64,000 nucleotides of DNA from Progne subis subis (Eukaryota > Chordata > Aves > Passeriformes > Hirundinidae), in NCBI GenBank assembly GCA_022316685.1, contig JAKJHU010000026.1, forward strand, positions 1,240,001-1,304,000, given 5' to 3'. The translations under genes and the position numbers were made by a program. Positions 34,529-46,891 of this stretch are shown piece after piece; the first letter of the stretch is position 1, and each line of letters begins with the position of its first letter. The notes beneath the pieces are model-generated. The model was not told the origin of the DNA. It did no database searches and saw nothing but the letters and a program-made list of their open reading frames with translations.

Positions 34529-37500
34529 TGACTTGTTAATGCTTTATATTAAATGAATAAATAAATAAAAACTAAGATACCGGTTTCTACCAGTTTCCAT
34601 GTAGTGGAAGGTTGTCTTTGGAAGGAAAACAAGGAATCGTACTTAACTGAATTTCTTGCCTTAGTGGCTGAGCAGAAAGTTACAAAGCTGAACTTCATTT
34701 CTGTCCGCATTTGGGGAAAATTCTGTTGTTTGTCTGTTGAATTACCAAGGCAGAAGACCCAAGTCAGGCCTGCTTATAGGTGATAAAATATGGTTGGTCT
34801 CGTTGTGATCCTTGTAGAGTTTAGCCATGACATACTTTAACCCGTCAGCGGAAGAAGCAGTATCTTTTCTAGTGCAGCGTGGGGATTGGAGTCAAATTTG
34901 CCTATGCTTAACTCAGAACAAGGATATAATTCAGCCAACAATAACCACTCGGCGTGTGTGTGTGTTAACTTTTTTTTTTTTAAGCTTGGAATCAGATGCA
35001 TCCTACCCTAGCCAAAGGGAAACGTTTTAGAAGCTCTGACGCATTTACACAGATGAAGGAAGGAAATGTCCAAAAGAGTCAAAAGCTAAAAACAGATCAG
35101 TTTACTGAGTTGAACTCTGGGTGGGAATTGACAAACTAAATATAAATCTAAATTTGAACCTTTGTGACTTACATAACTGAGTGGTGTAACCCCTTTCGGA
35201 TATTGCTGCTTTTTCTTGCATTCAACTTTATAGTAGACAGCTTCAGAGGAAAACTTGTATCAAGCTTTGTGAGTTTGCTTTGCAGTGCTTTAAATAGACA
35301 GCACTGAGAAGTCTGATTCTCTCTTGAGGGTTATTGTTACAGCATAGTTTAACTCCCTGGAAAAGTGGATTGTGGGTTGTGTTGGGTTTTTTTGTTTGTT
35401 TGTTTTGAAGAACTTCTCAGTGGAAATGATACCTCCTGACTCTACTGAACAGAAGCAATTAGAACCAGTATCTGTGAGGTTAAAAAGGGGTAATTTTTTT
35501 CCCCAACTTCTTCAAGAAGCAGTAAATTTGCCTCTGTCATATCTGTACATAGAAAGGAACATTTAAGAATGGATGTTTGGCTATCTAAAAGGGTTTGCTC
35601 TCTGCCTTGCCACAAATCAAAGTTTAGAAGCTGTCAGCTTTCCTTTGAGGTAAGGAAAAGTAAGCTTGAGTGTGTAAAATTTGTGTAATGGGAAAAAATA
35701 TAGGAAGAACTGTTAATATGTGAGAGTGTTGTAGATTACTGTTGTTAGATGACTCTGGTAGTGCCATGAAAATGGAGATAAGCAAATTTTTCTTCTTCCT
35801 GAACTAACAGTGTACATTTTTTGGATAACTGGTGGCAACCAACACAATACTGCTAACTAAAAAGTGGCCTTTTCCAGTGTGTTGAAGCAGGGACAGTGCA
35901 GTTGAATCCCAGTGGTTTAGCATTTGCTAACTGCTGGGGTGGTTCTTTCATAATGCTATACCTAATTCTAAAGCTTTGCGTTCAAGGGGTGAAACACATT
36001 TATTAATGCATTGATTTGTCAGAAAAACGAATGTCACCATTAGCAAATATAATAAATGTAATAGGATATTATGGGTAAAAATGGTAGCATTGATTAGATT
36101 AACTTCAAGCAGTAACTCTCCACCCATCACTCGCGCCAGAACTGATGGTTAGTTTTTTTACTCAATATCTTTCCTTTTTTTACTATATCATTCACTGTAG
36201 AATATTTGCTTGGCAGATGTATAAATAGTTGTGCTCTTAATGGCTTTGTTTTTGTTTGGTTTTCCAGCGGAGCCTGAGAATGTTTGTTTTTGCAAGGTTG
36301 TTTTCCAAAAATTTGGAGTCTTTGCTCACTAAAAATAGTATTTGTTCCAAACAGCAGTTTATCTGTTATAGCAATGAGTAGTTTGTAGCAAAAGGACCTG
36401 ACTACCTACTGTCTTGGTTGTATGCCAGCATGTCAATTTAAACTTTGTATTTATGGAAGATCTTGTTGTACAGCAAAATAGGAGAACTACTGTGTTTAAA
36501 ATCTCATATTTTTCTAGAATATGTTTTTGGAATGGATTTGTCCATGTTGCTATCTCCACTGTGTTAGCCCGCTGTTAGAAAGTTGAAGCTGTAAAACCCT
36601 TTTGCAAGAGCACTTGGTTAACTGGGTGGCTGTGCAATCTTGGTGTTTCTGCTCATGGGCAAGTTCATGAGCAGGATGTGACTTGCAGTTCATGTCCAGT
36701 GAGGTAACATGAGTGCCCACAGGAGTGGGTTCAAAGAGCAAGAAGGTGCTGCTCTCCATAATGCTGTATATGTCCTCTAGGCAGTGAAAAGAAGTCTCAG
36801 AGCCCTGTGTTTGAGTGTGGTAAGCAAGGATGGATATATCTTTATTCTCAGGTGGAGCACTTGAAGTGAAGTCTGTAAATTGGCTGGGCCGCCAGAGCTC
36901 GATTCTCTCTGTGCGTGTGCTGAGGCTGTGTTATGTGTTGATACAGCAGCAAATGAGAGCAGGAGTTTTTGTGGTCTTGAGCAGCCAAAATAGTATCTTA
37001 AGCTTTAATCTATTTCTTTGTGAAGTGTTTTTACTGCTTGGGGTAGGAATCTCACTCCCACTTTTCTCCTTTGCTAATACTTTGGTCTCTGGCTCCTGTT
37101 CTGACTTGAGAGATGGGATACAAAATCTTCAGGTTTGATATATCCTAGTTTAATGAGACTTCTTTAACCACAGGAGAGATGAATGTTAGAGGAGGGATAG
37201 GCATCTTTTTCCAGAGTGGCTTTTCACCGTCTTAATTGTTGTCTCTGCTTCTGTGATCCCTTCTTTGTTCCTTTTCTTCAATAAATAAGACAGAGGTCCA
37301 GCAGACAATAAGCTCAGTGATGAGGCATCAGTGTTCATCTCTACAGGAGGTCTATTACATGCATACGGATAAGTACGGGGTCCTGTGGAAAAGCCCTGCA
37401 GAGTTTGAGAAATGTATACTGAGCATGTATACTGAGCTGATAAATAAGGGTTGCAGGGGCGGTCTTAATGCTGCATTACCTAGTTTTTGAATCCTCTTTG

Positions 37501-40500
37501 TGGCAATTTCAATCACACCTGGTCCCATCTCAACTGAGTCATTGTTTAGAGTTAATGTAAAGTTTTCATTAAATGCCTTATTGGATGATAGTAGATGGCA
37601 TTGGTTTCATCAGGTGGCACTGGTTACTATGTTACATCAGAGGTATTTTGGGAGTAGAAATGCATTAATTCATAGGACAAATTAGGTAGTTTATTACTTT
37701 TTTAAATAGGCCCAAATACACTCCAGAGTGTTCAGTTTCTTTGGGATTCGTTTTTGTCAGTTGAGCATCATGTTAGTTCTGCCATGGTAATAAAAGTTAA
37801 ATTAAGCAAGGTGTAAAACTTATCAAATCCCAAGGAGGAAAAAGGAACCAAATGATATATTTTCCTTTTACAGGCAATAGATAATTAAGATTGAAAAGAC
37901 AAAATATGTTCTCAGGTGAGGAAAGCTTTCCACAGCATAACAGGCTAGGATTTGAACACAAAACACCCGTGGAAGAATATATGACACTGAAGGACTTAAA
38001 TGGAAGTTAATAGTGATAAGTGACCTAAATTGTTGTACTCTTCATTTTGCTAAAATTGCTGCTTTAGTAAGAAGTTTTCTGAGCTGAACTGTTGTGTAAC
38101 CCCAAGAAAGGACCCAAAAGGAGATAAAGGAGTTCCTCTTCACATGATATGAGAGAGTTATAATGTTGCTGTGTACAAGCTGCATTCCTCCTGCTTTGTG
38201 GAATAGTGATTGGCTGAATATATGAAATAACCGTTTCTGTGTCAAGCTAAATATCATAATGGAATGAAGTGTATTCCTTATTGAAAGCTGACTGGTAGAG
38301 AGCTAATTATCAGAAACAAAATAACCCTGTATCTCCCTAGTGGAGTTGGATGTCAAAGGTGACAAATATCTGAAAATGTTGGAGCTATATTTGAAATGTC
38401 AATATTTATTGGTCCTGTGTTAGGGGTTGGTTAGCTTTTGAGCAGCACACAGTGTAAGGGCAGTATTACCAGCCACATTTAAACCAAGAATGAATTAAGT
38501 ATATTTAAATGGTGCATTTCTCACCCAGGCACCCATTTCTTTTACAGAAAGTTTGAGAATGAAGCCAGGGTTCAAGTCAATATCTGTTTATGTTTCACCG
38601 TTTATTTTGCGCTGTTGGTATTGGGGGAAAGGGAGGGAGAAGCGACTAAAGCAGTTGCTTGTTCTGGAGACAGTCAAGCAGTCTCTAACCAGCGAGGCAG
38701 GACATCTGTGTGAAGTGCTGAGCTTGTAGTAGTTGAACTACAGTTCTGGAGACTAAGCTCCGCTGTCCTTGTCTTGGTTCTGCCCAAGAACTGATACAAC
38801 TTGGCACTGATACAAGACATAATCCTTGAGAAAGCAGCAATAGCTGGCTAGGGGCAGGCAGGAGTGTATCTGAAACAATGAAGGATGAAAGGGAAAATCA
38901 AGGAGAAAAGTGACAGAATCAAGGGTGAGGGTCAGTTTGCTTACAGAAATACCGGAAAGCACCACAGTACCTACCTGCTGCGAAAGCTGCTGTTTCTGTT
39001 GTGGTTAAGGTCTTATACTGAAACAGAACTAACAGTTCGATTAATGTACGCAGGCAGATTAATAGATGCAAGGGAGCCTGAATTTTCACAGGCCATTTGA
39101 CAGAAAATGTACTCTTTCCCTGAAGCAACCACCAATTTCAAAGCCAGAAGGAAGCCTTTCTTGTTTTAAAACACAGCACAAGAAGGACAAGCCTAGGCAG
39201 AAGAATGGAAGGGAGATAATGGATATATGATGCAGAAGACTTGGGATTGGAAGTGCTGTGAGGTCATGAAGAGAACTGACCCTTGAAAGGAACATAAAGG
39301 TGGGATGCATTTTTATGTACCACACTGCTCAGATGTTTGCTTTACAGGGATAATGTGCTCAAATCAGAGAGACAAGCTGTTAATAGTCCCTGCCCTAGAT
39401 AGATCTAATGTTTTTTTTATTCCCTGAAGAAAAGAACAAGAAAGTGGAAAGGAACTTGGATAGAATTTGTAATTTTGTAATGCAAAGTACAACCTTGATG
39501 AAAACTGCAGACAAAGTCGCTGTTAACTATTTTGACCTTAAAATTACTTTTTCCTTTACTCTCTTCCTCAGATTCCTGCCACTCCCAGTAAAAAGGTATT
39601 TGGTTTCTGTGGAAAGAAGCAGCTTGGTTGTGTGAGAAGGTCACTGAGGGTCTTAGCTCCACAAGGACCCCAGCAAATAAATACGTTTGTGGTTAGTCTC
39701 CTTGCTGTAGCCTCTGCACTGTCAGGTCTGCTGCACAATACGTAGGTACAAGGCTGTACTGATCTCAAGTGATTTGTTGAACTTTATCTCTAGGTAATCG
39801 TCTTGTTGTGTTAAGATTAGATTACTGATCACACTTTTTAATTAAAGAAATGTCACATCTACAGGAAAATAAAGCTATTTGGAAATGGTGGTTATTTTGC
39901 AGACAGTTTTCTCTGCTTGAGGAGGCTCAATCAAAACTTCCTGGCAAATGCATGCTATTGAATGAAAATGAATTATGACTAATTTCAGCTGACTTCTTCC
40001 CAGGTACTTTCTCTTCTTTGTGGTCAAAAGTTGTTCTTGGTGAAGCAGAAATTTTGTATTAAACCTTTAAAGAGACAGCCAAATCACCTAAATTTTGGTT
40101 GTTCCCTCCTAGTAAAGTATGTTGAAGGAAAAGCTGACATTAGTAATGTAAAGATATATTCTCAAAAAGGGCAGCTCATATAGCTGAAAAACTGAAGCAG
40201 AGTTAAGAAAGAGCTAGCTTGAGTTTACTCCCTGAGCTAACAGTAATTTCAAAGTTAACATACTCTGAAATGTTGCTTTGACAGCAATCTTGGATTTAAT
40301 TCTGCAGTATGCACTTAGAATTGTCATTCCCTGCGATATTTAAAATGTTGCCTTGAGTTTAGCAGAGAAAGTGAGTATGGTTGAGTTTTTTCAAATGACA
40401 TCTACTTCAGCAGCTGCTATGTGTGTAGTTTATCGAGTGATAACAGCATTCAAGTGTCTAAAATTAGGAATATATTGCCATAAGAAATAATCAAACCACA

Positions 40501-42369
40501 ACCCATACACTTTGCTCATAGAGTTTAATTTAAGCATGGTGTTACTACTGGATGCCTTGCTTTTGTGATTGGTTTGGTTAGAGTTCTGAGTCCATTGGAA
40601 GTATTTTGGCCCATGTCTTAGAGGTAAAATAAAGATGGTACTGTGATATTTCAAGTTGGTGGAGGAAGTGATCAGTTAGTCAAATGTATGAAACTGGTAA
40701 CTGGCCGATAGCTTGAAAATGGTTCTGAATTAACAGGGTGAGTTTATAAAGGTAGCTGTGTAGTAATGAGGTCATTTTATATTTTCCTTTAAAATTCACC
40801 TTGCTGAAGGGAGGCTTTATGATGGCATCTGATAAAGGTAGGAGCTGAAAAAATGCTTAGTGGAATGGATGGACAAGTAAAAAGATGCAGTTGAAAAAAA
40901 ATAGACTTAAAGTTATATAGTAGAACAGCCATAGTGACTGGGCTGAAGTAACAGAAGGAACTGAAGAATGAAGTTAATAATTTGTTGCAGATACACAAAG
41001 TTCTAAACAGGATTTAAGAAGTAGGCTCTTAGGCTTAGACAGAAAACATGAAAATAAATACCACTGCAACCTTGCTGTTCCCAGTGCTTCTCCCTGTCAA
41101 CATGTTCTGATCTGACTTCTAAGTTGTAGTTGTTTCTAAGACTAGAAACGGTTACTCAAGTTGTACAGAGGCTCTCCATCTGATAATATTGCACTTTTTC
41201 TGTCTCTTCAGATATCTGTAGTTATTTTCCTATTCCCTAACTTTTTAGAGCTGGTGTGAAAGTTTTTTCCTTAAGTAGTGGCTGTGTGGTGGAGTTTGCT
41301 GCGCTCAGAAGAGGGAACCTGTGGTCTGACTGGCTCCTGTGTGTTGAAGAGAGTTAAATGTAGGCTACACAACTTGAATTCCTGAGAAAGAGGTCGTATG
41401 TGTGTTCTTTAAAACATTTTTAGTTACTACGTCTCTGCCTCACCCTCTAGCTTTCAGAGACATACCTGAATATAGACTCAATTAAATTCCTGTCCTTTAA
41501 TGAAGTCCTTTGCTTAATGCCTAGCTGATAGGCCTGGCACGTCAGGGCATTGGTCAGGATCCAAAATTAATTGCCTCTTGGGGATGGATAGTGCCAGATG
41601 CCATAGGGCATCTGAAAGAACAGCGTCTCTTTCAAAAGCCTTCTGAAATGGTCAGCATTGAAAATGAGGCACATTCTATTTATGTTAAGGAAGGTATTTG
41701 CGTCTTGAGTCCTGCTTAACATTTTCACTTTGTAACAGCAAAAACAAATAAATAATTTGTCTATGGAAGATGGCACAACTTGAAAGAGGAGAGCCATTAC
41801 TTCCTTACTTGCTGCCTTGTAGTTTCCCTCCCTTCCACCAGCCCCCAAATGTAGGAGGTACAAACCCAAACCTGGCATAAAGGGAAGAGGGCTTCTCATT
41901 CCCAAACCAGTCACTAATGTGTCAGTCCACGGTAGTTTTAACGTGGCTAAGGCCCCATTCTTTCCTTTGTATTGAATTCCTTCCTGTTTAAGAACATTGT
42001 CTTTAAAGTACACTTATGTCAGCTTGAATGGTAGGAACTTCGTGCTTATTGCTACAGTATATTAATTAGTTGGTGCCGCTGTTTCAAGTAGGAAAAAAAA
42101 ACGGGAGTTAAGCAGGCATTGGCTGTGGGATAGCAAGTGTGTTTGTTAGCAGAGCTGCTGAAGCATGCTAGGTGTGTATGGAGGTGAAAGAAGGCAGAAC
42201 TAGGGAGGAGCTGAAACACAGTTTGCCTTTGTATACTCAACAGGGGAGGAAGATCCGACAATTGGGCAAAACCATGCTAGATGACATGGATCCAAACATA
42301 CAGCTGTCAGTTAAATATCCCAGAATCTCAAATGAGTAACTGATGGATGTTAAGTAACTTGGGGCACTC

Positions 42370-42432
42370 ATGGCCCCTCACATTGAATCAATTAACAGAG
42401 ATTGTATCGATTGATACAATGTGAGAGGCCAT
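42370..42432. repeat. Inverted repeat with 23-bp arms, plus a third partial copy
   Basis: Arm 1 (42,370-42,392) and arm 2 (42,410-42,432) are reverse complements with two mismatches, around a 17-nt spacer. Core text of arm 1 is CCTCACATTGAATCAAT and of arm 2 ATTGATACAATGTGAG. A third related copy in arm-1 orientation (CTTCACACTGTATCAACCAAT) follows at 42,446-42,466. The block looks like a small foldback structure, perhaps a relic of a hairpin-type element; no transposase or target duplication is seen. Confidence 0.75.
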
Positions 42433-45400
42433 TGTTTCATGGACCTTCACACTGTATCAACCAATAGAGAAGATTAAGTTCCATTTGCTCAGTTAAAGGA
42501 AACATGTAATTTTCAGTAATGCTTGAGCTAATACTCATACATTTCTGTGACTTGAACTTCAAAAACAAAAGTGGAGGTAGCTATTCTACACGTTCTTTCT
42601 GACTAATTCCTGTGACTTGTATTGGACTGGTTGTGGGCAAGCAGGGAAGGGAGAGCGCTGCTTTTTTTTCAATAATTGTGTAATTAAATTCATTGATGGT
42701 AGGCCAAGAATACTGATCACAAGGGTTGATGCTGAATCAGAAGGAATACTTTAAATGGCACTCTGTTGAACAGAGACATAATTGCCCTCTCTTTCCCCTT
42801 CTTGGCTTATTGGATGGCTGAATTGCTCATTTCATACATGACTTTGAGTGTGACTGGAGCAGTGAATCAGTGTTTGTTGGAGTTTTGCATCTGGCTTATG
42901 TTCTGACTTCCCTTTTATGAGCTGGAGAGGCTGCCTCTGTTATTACTGTGTAGTGAAAATCCTCTTAAGCTCTCCTTCTCGTGAGTGGGTGAAAATGTTT
43001 GCCAAACACACGAATCAATAATTGCTTATTTGCCTCAGTGCTCCTTTTCAAAAGCTTCACTGTCCTTTTCTGTGTTTGCACAGATAATCGATGTCTGTCC
43101 CCACATGATAATTAACAGGGATAGATAACTAAGGGGCCCTTCCTTTACAAAGTCATCCTACTACTGTGCCTCTCTGAAACCTCTTATTCCATTTCTGACC
43201 TTTTGTCAAGGCTTTCATTGAAATGGCAATAGCTTATGTACAGTGAGAAAGACTTGATGATTATTTCATTTAAAGGTGTTTAGTAGTTTACCATGCTGCT
43301 GAAATGCCTGGAGCTCTCTGTGGGACAGAAAGAATAAGTAAACTGTCGGAAGGCTATTAAAAATGGGATATACACTTTTCTCAGTATGAGGAAAAATACT
43401 GCATGTAGCTTGACCTGGTAAGTTTTCATAAACAAGAGACTGGCTTTTTAATGGCCTCGTCTAACGTGTCCATTTTGTTCTGCAGTTGCTGACTGAAATT
43501 GAAAATTAAAATGAGGCAAAAATAACCTTCATGATTACAGTTTTCCCTTGGGAACTATTTCAGTTGTGGCTTTCTCATGAGAGAGATTGTGGCTTCCTTT
43601 CTATTTCTGTGGCATGAAAATTCAGATTTATGTAGCCTGTTTCTAAAGTTGAGAATATTCTAGATGCCAGTTTCGGAAGATACAAACAACTTCCAGGTGC
43701 CTGCAATTTGATGAAGTCTCTAGCTGATTCAGATTGCCATCTTGATGTGACCTTTGTCAAAAATAACAGCAGTTAAGTAGTTCATGCATAAACTGTCTAT
43801 GCAGTAGAGTAAGGAAAGGATAAAACAATCTGTTTTAATGGTAGAGATTTGTTTGCTGTTTTAGATGGGCATTCTATAGTGGGAAGACAAGCTTTTAAAC
43901 TGTTTTACTTTGCTATTCAGGTCAGTGGCTTCTTAGTCCACTGGAGGACTGCAAGGTAGATTTGAGCTGTTCACACTGTTCCAGATCAGTGGGGCTCCCT
44001 GTCACTGGATGACTTGTTTCATTCCAGTGCTTGGCTTTGTCATCCACTGAAAAAATATTCTTGGTGCCATTGTTTATGCCACTGAAAATCTGCTTTTTGG
44101 TACCGCAGTTAACATTAGCTGGATGATGGCACAAAGTTTCAAACTGTATTGCTCCGTAGCTCAAATGTACCATAGATGCAATGCCTGTACCTGCCTAAAC
44201 CTCAATGTATGTTCTGGTTGATTGTATTTCAGTGGTATTATCTAATCGCAACAAAGTTTCTTCAGTGGACAAAAAGTAGGAGGAAAAGAGGACTCTATCC
44301 CTCCTTCCGTAGGCCTGAAACTATACAGAATCTGCTTAATTATCTAGAGCCTCTTAATGGCTGTTCCCAATAGCAGTTTAGTTCAGATCAAAATGTTCTT
44401 TTGAAGTGCATCTCTTGATTGTCCCATTTCACAGTTCTTTGTTCGATGTGAAGCATCTCAGGCACACAAATAGAATTCCTTTCAGATGAAATTGAAAGGA
44501 ATTACACACACCAGTTACAAATAGATATTAAGTCCACAGAACCAGACAACAGCCAGTCAAAAGTAAAACTTCCTGTAAAACTTCATTCAAAATACGTAGT
44601 TTGGCCACTGAGGTTTTTGCAGCAGGATTTTGCTGTATTGACCCTTTTCTCTTGCACTGTGCACTGAGCTCAAGTGTAGACTTAACCAAAAAGGGTCAGC
44701 AGCTAGGTCCTGAAACTCAGCAAAAGGTCTGATGAAGTAACAAAGACCCGATAATGACAGAGAGTTAATTTACTGTGTGGAATGAATGATCGCTCTAAAA
44801 AGGTGGATTGTGCTTCAGAAACCTCTCTCAGTATCCAAATAGTCCTGGGACTGCAAGGACTTGGAGAGCTGAAGGAAGGGACGAGATGGCTGCTTGAGTT
44901 ACAGGTGTGAGATGAAGGGCTGGTGTTGCATGTGGCACAGCAGCTGTTGCATTTGTGTTTTCTCCTGTGGCAAGACACTTAGGTTACCTGTCAGCACCAC
45001 CCTAATGCAGGTCCGAGTTTTGACTGGGACCTGTGCATCCACTTGTGAAGAATTCAGTGTGTCTAAAAAGAACACCAAAGTCCATCACTAATGCTCTAGA
45101 GAGGGACACATTCGAGGTTCCTCTCTACCAAGTGTGACTGGATGGATTGTGTTTTGTTCCTCCTCACATGCACTCCTAGAAGAAACACGGTTCAGGTGTG
45201 AATGGGATGATAACCATGCAAGTCCTGCTCCTTTGTGGGAAACTACAAGATCTTTCGATGTGGAGCTGCCTAGAGCCAAGAAGCAAATAAAATTCTGTAG
45301 GAAGAGCACAGTCAGAAAGCAGGCATATGAACTGACTCGGTGATGCAGAAAGGCTGGAGAAATCCTTCTCAGGCAAAAGCTGCTTCAAAGTTATTTATTC

Positions 45401-45507
45401 AGAAAGAAATTCGGTAAGTAAATCATCAGTAATTGAGCATTGGTCATATGTTCTAAAAAATTTGAAATGTTGCTGTAGAATTCATCATTAGTATTTTGCA
45501 ACAGGTC

Positions 45508-45553
45508 AGAAGAATATAACTGTCTAGTGGAGAAGAATATAACTGCCTAGTGG
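45508..45553. repeat. Imperfect 23-bp tandem duplication
   Basis: AGAAGAATATAACTGTCTAGTGG-type text occurs twice in a row with one substitution between copies (TGTCTAG versus TGCCTAG). No function is evident. Confidence 0.8.
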
Positions 45554-46739
45554 ATAATGTTATCCTTTCACTGTGCTTCTTCTCGTGAGTATAAATTGTT
45601 AACTCTTAATTCTTAGATAAATTTTTGAGTGCTACTAATTGGCCTACTGTTAGAGCCATCAGTGTAAGGCTTAGAGTTCAGGTAGCCTTGTTGTGATAAC
45701 TAGAGTTACATGTTTCATCTCTGTACTACAGTTATGTTACTGGCCTGTGGGTTTGAAAGGTTTTGCTTTGGTGGAGGTGTCAGCACTTGCTTTTGTCTTC
45801 TCTGTGGGTGGCATTTGGAGCAGAAACGTGTCAGAATAACTCCAGGAGAGGATATTGGAAACTGAATGTAATATGAAATTGTAGGCAACATTGATCAATT
45901 TTGATTGAAAATGCTACTGTGAAGCCCTTGTACTTAATGAAGATGGAGTGCTGAAGGGCTTAGTGAAGGTCACTGCTAGCAGTAAGGATTTGTTGAGATC
46001 CTGTCTCTTTAAGGGCTGTTACCAGCTTAAAGAAAACCTCCCAAGCCCTCCATTCTTTTGTTCTTTTGGCTTCTGAGAGTGTTTGCATTGCCCCAGAGCA
46101 GGGATGAGAGACCAAGGCGAAAATTTGGATTTCTAAAGACCTACTGTGTAGTGTGTTCATTTGCTTTTGCAGACTTGTCTGGAGAGATGGTGAGCTGTGG
46201 CAGATGAGCAAGACACTTTATTTTTAAATCTATCATGAGTTGTAAGTTGATATTGTGATATATGTCCTAAAGTTAATTCGTGTTGAAATATGTTTGTATT
46301 GTAATTCACCCATATAAAATATAAGTTCTATTACTACTCAAATATATTATGAGAAAACTGAGACAGAAGCTACACGGAGAGGGGTGCGAGGAATTTCCTG
46401 TTGGCAGAACAGTACACAAAAAGGGACACGAGAAACTATGCTGAGAATTACACCAAAAGGGACACGGGGATACCTCTGCCGGGAATCGTTAAAAAGAGAA
46501 CAAAGACAACAGAAAAGGGGGATGAAGAACCCGGAGAACCGAATGATCACATCAGATCAGTATCTCATCCGTCTCCTCCGGACATTACCATCTCTACACC
46601 GCACCTGGGCTCGATGATTAAGGACATTGTTTGCCCGGGCAAATCCATTCAGAACACCAGAACCCAAACATGAATATTTAATAAAGCTCCCGCAAACAAG
46701 GAAAACCTCGGAGTCCCGATTTTTCTCAGCTTTCCAGTG

Positions 46740-46746
46740 TATAAAA
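46740..46746 (+). promoter_or_regulatory. TATA box of LTR copy A
   Basis: TATAAAA followed by AGAGG, placed about 145 bp before the AATAAA signal. The equivalent motif is conserved in the other copy (TTTTATA on the plus strand at 62,057-62,063), which supports it as the LTR core promoter. Confidence 0.7.
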
Positions 46747-46885
46747 AGAGGCAGCTTCAAGCCAAAAATGTGAACTTGGGGGTGGCATACTGGCAAAGTG
46801 TGTTACCGTAGTTCACCCAGCGCCGATCCCGGGCTCGACGCTGTCCTTTTAATTGTGGCTGTCTGAGACTGTCATTTTGTCTCTC

Positions 46886-46891
46886 AATAAA
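46886..46891 (+). terminator. Polyadenylation signal of LTR copy A
   Basis: AATAAA within CTCAATAAAATTC, about 50 bp before the LTR 3' end, conserved in copy B as TTTATT at 61,911-61,916 in reverse orientation. It lies in sense with the host gene and could cause premature cleavage and polyadenylation of intron-containing transcripts. Confidence 0.65.

Larger units (their letters stand above)
34538..46253. other. Intronic sequence with few structures
   Basis: Apart from the inverted repeat at 42,370 and the small duplication at 45,508 I see no mobile element, RNA gene or exon. A stretch at 35,408-35,480 is open and reads like protein (VEMIPPDSTEQKQLEP) behind a T/G-rich tract, but its frame does not fit exon 1 and its donor is poor. 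Confidence 0.5.

Noticed and set aside
35408..35487. Protein-like open stretch behind a T/G-rich tract
   Set aside because: Its phase does not fit exon 1 and no good donor closes it.
35637..35652. Second recursive-splice-like site (CTTTCCTTTGAG|GTAAGG)
   Set aside because: The pyrimidine tract is short and the base before AG is G, disfavoured in acceptors; too weak to report as a feature.
36268..36296. Acceptor TTTTCCAG followed by a short open segment
   Set aside because: The donor-like AAG|GTTGTT is weak and the frame meets a stop soon after; typical pseudoexon.
46384..46673. Overlapping plus-strand frames inside LTR copy A as a small gene
   Set aside because: They lie entirely in the U3-like part of a solo LTR and are not kept in frame in copy B.
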